Shown here piece after piece: positions 1 to 5,665 of a stretch of 8,378 bases of DNA; positions within the stretch are counted from its first letter, which is position 1; each line of letters starts with the position of its first letter. The notes under the pieces are model-generated. The model made no database searches, was not told the DNA's origin, and saw only the letters and a list, made by a program, of their open reading frames with translations. The stretch is from the NCBI GenBank assembly GCA_051008895.1, contig JBPCXI010000032.1:1-8378 (forward strand), written 5' to 3'. The position numbers and the translations under genes were made by a program. Source of the stretch: SMWD01 sp051008895. Its GTDB lineage: Bacteria > Pseudomonadota > Gammaproteobacteria > Steroidobacterales > GCA-2729495.

Positions 1-214
1 AGGGCGCGCACCAGCTTGCCCAGAAATTGATCATGACCACCTGGCCCTTGAGGGTATCCAGTTCGTACTCGACGCCGGATGCATCGTTAAGCGTGAACTC
101 CGGTGCCGGATCGCCCAACTCGTCCGCCGTCGCGGCAAAAGCCATAAACATCAGTAGCGGCAGGATTGTCAGCCGTATGGAGATAGATTTTAGGTTGCCA
201 AACATCGCCATCAT
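1..214 (-). CDS. TlpA/ResA-type periplasmic thioredoxin-like protein, N-terminal part only
   Basis: This is the first 71 codons of a gene that runs off the left edge. Seen: a hydrophobic signal peptide (about residues 8-28, ending AFAATA before DELGD), then the redoxin entry motif DPAPEFTLND, then a strand leading to NFWASWCAP. The next codon begins with T, so it fits the second Cys of a WCxxC active site. That order (APxF, then the strand, then FWASWC) is typical of the TlpA/ResA/CcmG families of membrane-linked or periplasmic thiol-disulfide proteins. ATG codons lie at 214, 211 and 205; the one at 211 has the best spacing (6 nt) from GAGGAG, and 214 is given as the outermost. It follows the lipoprotein gene by 7 nt. 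Inference: because the neighbouring operon genes encode CxxCH cytochromes, it may reduce heme-ligating cysteines or disulfides of its operon partners. The catalytic half is missing, so a peroxiredoxin-like relative cannot be fully excluded. Confidence 0.85.
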   Translation of the reverse strand, partial: MMAMFGNLKSISIRLTILPLLMFMAFAATADELGDPAPEFTLNDASGVEYELDTLKGQVVMINFWASWCAP

Positions 215-217
215 CAA

Positions 218-223
218 CTCCTC
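218..223 (-). promoter_or_regulatory. Ribosome binding site GAGGAG overlapping the upstream stop codon
   Basis: On the minus strand the sequence reads TGAGGAGTTGATGATG: the TGA that ends the upstream lipoprotein gene lies inside the Shine-Dalgarno sequence. Spacing is 3 nt to the first ATG and 6 nt to the second, favouring the ATG at 211. A ribosome terminating on the upstream gene would cover this site, so translation of the thioredoxin is probably coupled. Confidence 0.7.
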
Positions 224-890
224 AGAAAAACACGCTAAAGCCGAGTTCGAACTCAAAATTGTGAGTCGTCTTTGACGTACCCAGCAGGTCCGAGTCCCAC
301 AGGCGGTCCCGGGCGTCGAAGCGGAAAGCCAGCCAGTCGGTCAGAAGCATCCGGTAGCCGGCACCGAACACGAGCGTAAAAAAGTCATCATCAGCAAAGC
401 TGGTATTACCCGCACCCGCGATCACATAAAGGGCGCTTGGAAACGCACGCTTCCGCCCGATAAACACCTCGCCCGGCAGCAAATTCCAGCCAATGGACAA
501 ATCGTAGTAGGTGAGTTTCCGTTGGTCATCGGTCAGAATCGGTGCGCCACCGCTCAGTTTTTCGAAGCTGGTCTCCCCGACGGTCGTCGTGCCGTAGGTG
601 CCCTCGACGAAGAATCCCTCGCTGACGTGGTACGCCAGACGTCCGCCAAAAACACCGCTGGTTTCGAAGTCCTCGACGCTCATGAGCCCGTAGAAAGCCG
701 TGAGCTCGAAGTTATCGTTGTCGATCTTCGGCGGCTTGATCTTGCGCCGCTCGACCTCGGGCTGAATGACGCTTTCGGCCTCGTCGCCGACCATCTCGAC
801 GGACTTCCGTCCCCAGCAGCCGCTGAGCATCACGACAACGAGAACGACAACGGTCGCCCTCAGAAAAAGAATGAAAAACCTGCTGTCCAT
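222..890 (-). CDS. Outer-membrane beta-barrel-like lipoprotein
   Basis: The product is 222 residues. Residues 1-25 form a lipoprotein signal with a long hydrophobic core and lipobox MLSGC (lipidated Cys25). A charged, proline-containing linker follows (about 26-58). From about residue 60 to 222 there are alternating amphipathic segments, with GG and aromatic turns, that look like beta-barrel strands. The end, RFDARDRLWDSDLL then THNFEFELGFSVFF, resembles the myxobacterial-type outer membrane beta-barrel domain family (TIGR04565-like) as I recall it. The terminal Phe is the classic recognition signal for the BAM machinery. The start at 890 was chosen over an upstream in-frame ATG at 1097 because it has a GAGGAG 8 nt upstream and begins directly with the signal peptide; the extra 69 residues lie wholly inside the previous gene and look non-biological. 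It overlaps that gene by 31 bp in another frame. Function is unknown; it is probably a partner of the SH3b barrel protein. Confidence 0.85.
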   Translation of the reverse strand: MDSRFFILFLRATVVVLVVVMLSGCWGRKSVEMVGDEAESVIQPEVERRKIKPPKIDNDNFELTAFYGLMSVEDFETSGVFGGRLAYHVSEGFFVEGTYGTTTVGETSFEKLSGGAPILTDDQRKLTYYDLSIGWNLLPGEVFIGRKRAFPSALYVIAGAGNTSFADDDFFTLVFGAGYRMLLTDWLAFRFDARDRLWDSDLLGTSKTTHNFEFELGFSVFF

Positions 891-1600
891 GCGTCCAGCT
901 CCTCGTTGCTGTCTCTCTTGGTGAACACGACGTAACTCGTATACTCGGCGCGAACCAGGAATCGCCGGCCCAGATGGGTACGCAATCCGATCCGCACGTG
1001 CGCCTGCTGATCGGTCCGATCCTCGGCCTGCACCAGCGTCGCTTTCGGCTCGATCTTCAACATGCCGGTGCCCAGCCCGAAAAACGGTGACACCCACCAG
1101 GTCGGGAAGGGTTGATGCAGCAGGCCGGCGCTAACCATCCATCCGCTCGAAAAGTCGCCTGAAATCTCCGCAGCGGAGAGCTCGAAGGACATGTTCTCGG
1201 TGAACAGGTAGGCGCCGTAAACAGTCATGATGTTCGCACCGTCGAAGTCGCCGAGCTGTACGCCAAACTCACGGCGTCGCTCGATGAAGTCACCGCGATC
1301 CGGATCGTCGATCTCGGTCGGCTCCCCATCGAGCTGCAACGTCTCGGAGAGCTGCGCGGCCGACACCCAACCCTCTTTGCCCCGATCGGTGCGGACTTTG
1401 AACCAGTCCGTGCGGCGCGAACGGACCTCGATGGTTTCGCCACGATCGGCCACGTGAAAAATCGGAAAGCCGCGACCCGGACCCGTATGCATTTCGATAT
1501 ACGGATCGGCAATCTCGACTATGTAAGGTGCACGTTTGCCATAAGCGGTTGAGCCGAGGCAAAGAGCGGCGCACGTGATGATGGCGAGCACGTATTTCAT
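860..1600 (-). CDS. SH3b-domain protein with beta-barrel-like C-terminus
   Basis: The product is 246 residues. A Sec signal peptide covers residues 1-21 (cleavage likely after STAYG). Residues about 25-88 form a bacterial SH3 domain: YIEMHTGPGRGFPIFHVADRG, then TDWFKVRT and GWVSAAQL are the usual SH3_3-type landmarks. A charged linker (about 90-112) leads into a C-terminal region of amphipathic strands ending TAGFSFFF, with the terminal aromatic residue expected of an outer-membrane barrel. SH3b domains often bind peptidoglycan or peptides, so the protein could link barrel and cell wall; that role is inference. The gene starts 2 nt after the stop of the HzsA-like gene (TAA-CT-ATG) and has no clear Shine-Dalgarno sequence, so it probably depends on coupled translation. 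The C-terminus resembles that of the next gene, suggesting that the two barrels are related or form a pair. Confidence 0.85.
   Translation of the reverse strand: MKYVLAIITCAALCLGSTAYGKRAPYIVEIADPYIEMHTGPGRGFPIFHVADRGETIEVRSRRTDWFKVRTDRGKEGWVSAAQLSETLQLDGEPTEIDDPDRGDFIERRREFGVQLGDFDGANIMTVYGAYLFTENMSFELSAAEISGDFSSGWMVSAGLLHQPFPTWWVSPFFGLGTGMLKIEPKATLVQAEDRTDQQAHVRIGLRTHLGRRFLVRAEYTSYVVFTKRDSNEELDAWTAGFSFFF
899..904 (-). promoter_or_regulatory. Ribosome binding site GAGGAG inside the SH3b gene
   Basis: A minus-strand GAGGAG lies 8 nt upstream of the ATG at 890. It is embedded in the last codons of the SH3b-barrel gene, where it encodes part of SNEELD. It decides the start of the lipoprotein gene in favour of 890 rather than the far-upstream ATG. 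Confidence 0.7.
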
Positions 1601-1602
1601 AG

Positions 1603-4242
1603 TTAGTTCAGTGGTGCATCAAACGGGTTGTTGAAGTACTGGCCGCCGATATCCAGCCATTCGGCGATCAGCTTGAGCTCCGCGTTGCTCAGGTATGCCG
1701 CATGCGTGCCGCCAACTCCGAAACGATTGAAGAAACGCGGCGATGCCAACGCTCCGCCAACCGACATCGATGCCGGCACGTTAACGGTTTGCAAGATTGG
1801 GTCTCCGGTAATCGGGTCGATACCGACCTGTACGAGTCGGTCCTGCAGCGCACCCATGTTCAGTTCCTGTTCGTTGTCGTTGAACAGCAACTCACGATAG
1901 GTGCGGAAATGCAGCGGCTCTTCGACGGAAGGACCGTCGGTCAGGTCGAGCTGCGCTGCGGGCACCTGCAGCTGATCCATCGCATCGCGTGGGTTGTGAC
2001 AGAGCGTGCAGGTAATGTCGGTAATACCGTCGGCGGCCAGCCGGGGCTCGCCCCACAGCGGGTGAATATTCATCTCGTAATTGATAACGACACGGCATCC
2101 CGGACCCCATGTCGTCTGACACGTCGCACTCGTCGGCGCAGACGTATTCAGATCCGAGTACAGGTAGCTGAATGACACGTCTCGCAGGCGACCGGCGGCG
2201 ACCTCGTCGGTCCAGACATCCTGATAGATGATGTCGACGGTCGGCACGATCGCCGCGCAGTCGGTCGCGCAGCTGATGCGGGCGCGGGCCTCGGCCATCG
2301 TCTCGCCGAAGTCGGCGAAAATTGCCGGATCGGTGTTCGGGAACGGCAAACCCGTGGTCGTCGCGCCGGGGTTCACGCTGGTGAATGCGTCCGCGCGGCC
2401 GTGCGAGAATCCCGTGCCATTCTCGTGGCAGCCGTTGCAGTGCAATTCCTGACCCGGACGTACCTGCAGCCAGTTCTGATGGCGCGGCGTAATTCGCTCG
2501 CCGAACGCGTCGAGTACGCTTATCGCTAACGCTACATTGGCCGGAACCATGACGACGACCGAGCCATCAGGTTCGATCGGCGCATAACCGATGATTTCCT
2601 TCATGCCCTGCGCCGCGCTGCGTCCGAATGCAGAGTTGTCGAAGTCGAGCACATCATCGTCCGGCATCGAGACAGCTTTGACGATGCGCAGAAAACGCGC
2701 TGGCCGCTGGTCCGCGGTTGTCTGCGCGGGATCGGACAGCGCCGGAATGTTGCCGAGGTCAACACCGTCTATGTCGTAGACGCTGCGGATATTCAACAGA
2801 CCGACGTTCGCATCGACGAGAGACTGATCCAGTTCGCCGGTCGAATCCTTGTCGTAGATAACCGGCGGTGCAATACGGTCCTGTGCGGCAACAATGTCCG
2901 TATACATGACGCCCTCTTCGGGCTGCGTGACGGGCAGTTGTGTGTCGTCGGAGCGATCGTAGATCCACAATCCGAACAGCGGGTCGGCCGGCAGGAATGC
3001 CGGATCGGCGAGCCGAGCGGGCGTGCACGGTACGATCTGCTCGGTCATCGCGACCGGGTCGATAATCTCGACGAGCCGACACTGACTCCAGCTCACGAAC
3101 ATGCGGTTGGTCCCGTCCCACAGCGGAAACGCAGCGCTGAACACGCCGCCCGGGGAAACTTCACCGTTCGTGCGCACATCGTTGATCGTCGCCTCGCTCT
3201 GTGCCGGACCGGCCAGGATGCCCTGGTTAGTCGCATTAGGCTGCGTATTTTCCAGATACTCGTTTGCCTCGATCGCGATAATCGAGGCACCGAAACTATC
3301 TGTCTGGAACGGACGCATCAGCGCCATGATCCTGCCGTCCTGCATTTCCCGCGGCTGAACGAACTGGACCGTTGCACCTCCAGTGCCGGTATCGTGGCTT
3401 TCGCGGCCATACATCAATTCGAGCTCGGTGCCGTCCGGGTTCATCGAGTACAGATGAATCGCGTTGTTCGGGCCCATGTTGTCCCAACGACTGAATGCGA
3501 CGCGCCCGTTGCTGAGCACGGTCGGGTCGAGGTCGTGGCTCTGGTTGTACGACACCTGATTGATGTCGGTACCGTCGTCATTCATCACATGCAGGACGAA
3601 CGCAAACTCGTCCCGGTTCTCGTCCAGCGCCTCGAACTGCGGCTTGCCCTCGTCGAGCAGGATGGCCTTCGCCTGGCGCTGGCGGGTAGAGGAAAAGATA
3701 ATGCGGCCGTCAGGCAGGTAGTGCGGGGCGACGTCGTGGCCGGCCTCCGCGGTAATGTCCGAGACGATAATTCGCCTCAGGATGTCGTTCTCGAGATCAT
3801 ATTCCCAGATGTTCCACCTCGGCTGATCTTCCTCGTCCGCGTCTTCGATGAACTGCGCGCGCATAGCAAACACGATTTTCGTGCCATCGAAAGAAACATC
3901 GAGATCACGCACGTCGCCGAGGTCCTGCGTAACACTCTCGGTGATATTGCGCTCCGGCGAGCTCGGCGACGCGGAATCACGCACGAACAAATCTGCGCCG
4001 ATGTCGAACGTAATCAACTCACGCACGTCGGACATCAGGAGCATGCCGTTGTCGTCTACAGGCAGCGGGCGCTTGACGTAGGCGATCGGAACATCGAGCA
4101 CGACGGGATCGGGCCCCTGCCCCTGCGCAATGTCTACACCGCCCCCGCCGCCACCGCAGGCGGCAAGAGATCCAACCATCAATGTAAGCAGTACATGTGA
4201 GCAAACTTTGCTCGCACGACGGCCGCATACCGTTAATGCCAT
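1603..4242 (-). CDS. HzsA-related diheme beta-propeller lipoprotein
   Basis: The product is 879 residues. The signal peptide ends in lipobox LAAC (Cys29), followed by a run of six Gly that acts as a flexible tether. Residues about 70-320 hold TolB/PD40-like propeller blades with a recurring motif: DVSFDGTKIVFAMRA (114-128), HYLPDGRIIFSSTRQ (174-188), TVLSNGRVAFSRWDN (241-255) and EMQDGRIMALMRP (299-311). Residues about 515-600 match the hydrazine synthase alpha middle-domain type: IEPDGSVVVMVPANVALAI, then WLQVRPGQEL, leading into heme site CNGCH (602-606). A second site, CTLCH (745-749), follows the NIHPLWGEP motif. Cysteine pairs 658/662 and 708/716 may form disulfides. The family is widespread outside anammox bacteria, so hydrazine synthesis is not implied. 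It probably acts as an envelope-anchored redox protein. ATG 4242 is the only sensible start, since an in-frame stop lies at 4261-4263; the Shine-Dalgarno sequence is weak. It is first in the leftward operon. Confidence 0.9.
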   Translation of the reverse strand: MALTVCGRRASKVCSHVLLTLMVGSLAACGGGGGGVDIAQGQGPDPVVLDVPIAYVKRPLPVDDNGMLLMSDVRELITFDIGADLFVRDSASPSSPERNITESVTQDLGDVRDLDVSFDGTKIVFAMRAQFIEDADEEDQPRWNIWEYDLENDILRRIIVSDITAEAGHDVAPHYLPDGRIIFSSTRQRQAKAILLDEGKPQFEALDENRDEFAFVLHVMNDDGTDINQVSYNQSHDLDPTVLSNGRVAFSRWDNMGPNNAIHLYSMNPDGTELELMYGRESHDTGTGGATVQFVQPREMQDGRIMALMRPFQTDSFGASIIAIEANEYLENTQPNATNQGILAGPAQSEATINDVRTNGEVSPGGVFSAAFPLWDGTNRMFVSWSQCRLVEIIDPVAMTEQIVPCTPARLADPAFLPADPLFGLWIYDRSDDTQLPVTQPEEGVMYTDIVAAQDRIAPPVIYDKDSTGELDQSLVDANVGLLNIRSVYDIDGVDLGNIPALSDPAQTTADQRPARFLRIVKAVSMPDDDVLDFDNSAFGRSAAQGMKEIIGYAPIEPDGSVVVMVPANVALAISVLDAFGERITPRHQNWLQVRPGQELHCNGCHENGTGFSHGRADAFTSVNPGATTTGLPFPNTDPAIFADFGETMAEARARISCATDCAAIVPTVDIIYQDVWTDEVAAGRLRDVSFSYLYSDLNTSAPTSATCQTTWGPGCRVVINYEMNIHPLWGEPRLAADGITDITCTLCHNPRDAMDQLQVPAAQLDLTDGPSVEEPLHFRTYRELLFNDNEQELNMGALQDRLVQVGIDPITGDPILQTVNVPASMSVGGALASPRFFNRFGVGGTHAAYLSNAELKLIAEWLDIGGQYFNNPFDAPLN

Positions 4243-4340
4243 GTGAATACCAACAACAACTCAACCAGTTTCGGGTTCCCTTTTTACGTGGATCCGGAAC
4301 GCAGGCATACCCGGGATCTAACGTAATACATGAGGAATTC

Positions 4341-4370
4341 ATTAATCCGTTAAGGCGATCACAGAATCAA
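4341..4370 (-). promoter_or_regulatory. Weak sigma-70-like promoter candidate for the leftward operon
   Basis: On the minus strand, TTGATT (4370-4365) is followed after 18 bp by ATTAAT (4346-4341). Each box matches four of six consensus bases. A transcript from here would have a leader of about 90 nt that includes an imperfect hairpin around 4291-4318. The match is poor enough that it could be chance. Confidence 0.25.
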
Positions 4371-4397
4371 ATGCCGCAAAACGAAAAGATGATTGGC

Positions 4398-4420
4398 AGA
4401 CGCGAAAAGCGTCTCGCTTT
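4398..4420 (+). repeat. Two overlapping, mutually exclusive hairpins upstream of the rightward operon
   Basis: AGACGC (4398-4403), loop GAAAA, GCGTCT (4409-4414) forms a perfect 6-bp stem. AAAGCG (4406-4411), loop TCT, CGCTTT (4415-4420) forms a second perfect 6-bp stem that uses the same GCG. Only one can form at a time. They end 17 nt before the ATG at 4438. They could be operator half-sites in DNA or alternative leader structures in RNA; which one depends on where transcription starts. Confidence 0.5.
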
Positions 4421-4437
4421 ACGTGGGGCAGTGCTAG

Positions 4438-5655
4438 ATGAGTTGTAGTTTTCTTTCGCGGCGATCAATCGCCAGGGTGCGCACGAGGTGTCTGAAACCG
4501 GGCTCGATGCTCGCAGTTTTCGGCGCACTCGTCTGTGTTTCCGTCACAGTTCAGGCAGGACCCATGGAGCAGGCGCGCCGTATACACGATCGCCTGGCCG
4601 GCGTGCCGCCGACCGAACAGGTTCTGCTCGACATGACCGACGACATCAACGGCGTCGGTGGACGAACGGAAGTGGACGCAGCGTTTCGCGCGATGGACAA
4701 CCCCGGCTTCTATAACGCAACCCTGAAGAACTGGATTGCGCCGTGGACGAATCGGGATATGGACCTGTTCGTGCCGCTCAATGACTACACCGCGACGGTG
4801 ATCGGCATGATTCGCGACGACGTGCCGTTCAACACCCTGCTGTCGGCGAACATCCTATATGTCGGCGCCGGCGGGCTCGGTCTGCCGGCGTACTCGATGA
4901 CCGACAACAATCACTACGAGCAGATGGATACGCAGGGCGTCGATCTGCAGGCCGACCTCGTACAGGTCGCACAAACAGATGTGACGGACATTCCACTTGC
5001 CGGCGTGGCCGGAATCGTCACGACGCGTGCGGCCGCCGAGGCGTTTTTCGTCGCCGGCACGAACCGCGCGATGTTCCGATTTACGATGCTCAACCACCTG
5101 TGCAACGACATGGAGCAGGTGAAAGACATCACGCGCGTTCCCGACCGGATTCGTCAGGACGTTTCCCGCAGCCCCGGTGGCGACAGCAGAATCTTTCTGA
5201 ACAACTGCATCGGTTGCCACACCGGCATGGATCCGCTCGCCGGCGCATTCGCCTATTACGACTTCGACGAAACCACTCAGCGGATCATGTATACGCCGGG
5301 ACAGGTACAACCGAAGTACTTCAACAACGACGACAACTTCCGCCCGGGTTTCGTCACCCAGGACGACAGCTGGGCCAATTACTGGCGTGCCGGGCAGAAC
5401 GAGTTGCTCGGCTGGGATACCGGGCTGCCGAGTAGCGGCTTTGGCGCCGCGTCGATGGGCGCAGAGCTTGCCAACAGCCAGGCGTTCGCTCAGTGCCAGA
5501 TGAAGAAAGTTTTCAAAGCCGTGTGTCTGCGCGAGCCGGTCGATCAGCCTGATCGAACCCAGGTCGACACAATGGTCACATCATTCCGCAACGGCAATGC
5601 ATACAACATGAAACAGTCGTTTGCGGAAGCGGCCGTCTATTGTAAGGGACCCTGA
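4438..5655 (+). CDS. Secreted monoheme protein resembling the DUF1592/DUF1588/DUF1585 group
   Basis: The product is 405 residues with a long Arg-rich signal peptide (likely cleaved after VTVQA, residue 40). One c-type heme site, CIGCH (257-261), sits in the context RIFLNNCIGCHTGMDPLAGA, followed by a YYDFDE motif. This echoes the DUF1588 pattern CxxCH, DP, FD. Upstream (about 190-250) is RAAAEAFFVAGTNR then FTMLNHLCNDMEQV, and downstream (about 341-403) GAELANSQAFAQCQMKK then a C-terminal AEAAVYC. That order recalls DUF1592, DUF1588 and DUF1585, though the match is distant and partly inferred. Cys222, Cys353, Cys363 and Cys402 may form disulfides. Start 4438 is preferred over ATG 4507 because the latter would give a signal peptide without basic residues; neither has a strong Shine-Dalgarno sequence. 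It is first in the rightward operon, and the next gene follows by 10 nt. An electron-transfer or oxidoreductase role in the periplasm or at the surface is likely; the substrate is unknown. Confidence 0.8.
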   Translation: MSCSFLSRRSIARVRTRCLKPGSMLAVFGALVCVSVTVQAGPMEQARRIHDRLAGVPPTEQVLLDMTDDINGVGGRTEVDAAFRAMDNPGFYNATLKNWIAPWTNRDMDLFVPLNDYTATVIGMIRDDVPFNTLLSANILYVGAGGLGLPAYSMTDNNHYEQMDTQGVDLQADLVQVAQTDVTDIPLAGVAGIVTTRAAAEAFFVAGTNRAMFRFTMLNHLCNDMEQVKDITRVPDRIRQDVSRSPGGDSRIFLNNCIGCHTGMDPLAGAFAYYDFDETTQRIMYTPGQVQPKYFNNDDNFRPGFVTQDDSWANYWRAGQNELLGWDTGLPSSGFGAASMGAELANSQAFAQCQMKKVFKAVCLREPVDQPDRTQVDTMVTSFRNGNAYNMKQSFAEAAVYCKGP

Positions 5656-5659
5656 GGTG
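5654..5659 (+). promoter_or_regulatory. Ribosome binding site GAGGTG overlapping the upstream stop
   Basis: GAGGTG lies 6 nt before the ATG at 5666 and shares bases with the TGA (5653-5655) of the monoheme gene. This fixes the start of the LamG lipoprotein at 5666 rather than an earlier in-frame ATG at 5621, and suggests coupled translation. Confidence 0.75.
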
Positions 5660-5665
5660 ACGATC

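Larger units (their letters stand above)
4243..4437. promoter_or_regulatory. Divergent intergenic control region
   Basis: These 195 bases separate two genes read in opposite directions, so promoters for both operons should lie here. The region is visibly richer in A and T than its neighbours. It holds overlapping hairpins near the rightward gene (4398-4420), a 9-bp direct repeat TTTACGTGG (4283-4291 and 4418-4426), two copies of CGAAAAG exactly 21 bp apart (4382 and 4403), a palindromic GGATCC (4290-4295) with a nearby imperfect inverted copy (4311-4318), and an ATTAAT box. No convincing consensus sigma-70 promoter was found for the rightward operon: a TTGGCA at 4393-4398 has no good -10 partner, which would suit an activator-dependent or alternative-sigma promoter. 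No gene is evident in the stretch. Confidence 0.7.

Noticed and set aside
27..275. Small plus-strand open frame at the left edge.
   Set aside because: It is antisense to the thioredoxin gene, whose minus-strand frame shows a signal peptide and WCxxC context.
891..1097. Upstream in-frame extension of the lipoprotein gene to an ATG at 1097.
   Set aside because: It would add 69 Arg-rich residues lying wholly inside the SH3b gene and bury the signal peptide; the ATG at 890 has a good ribosome binding site.
2938..4200. Long plus-strand open frame of about 420 codons opposite the HzsA-like gene.
   Set aside because: It is antisense to a gene with clear domains, has no ribosome binding site or recognisable motif, and its Arg/Val/His-rich composition is typical of a GC-driven shadow.
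1603..4242. Calling the gene hzsA (hydrazine synthase).
   Set aside because: Only superfamily resemblance is visible; no beta or gamma subunits are in the window and the broad family is not limited to anammox bacteria.
4393..4422. Sigma-70 promoter for the rightward operon using TTGGCA.
   Set aside because: The -35-like box is good, but no acceptable -10 box lies at 16 to 18 bp spacing.
4197..4448. Small plus-strand open frame crossing the intergenic region.
   Set aside because: It overlaps both flanking genes, has no recognisable product and no good ribosome binding site.
5621..5665. Earlier start for the LamG lipoprotein at 5621.
   Set aside because: It would place 15 charged residues before the signal peptide and overlap the previous gene; GAGGTG fits the ATG at 5666.
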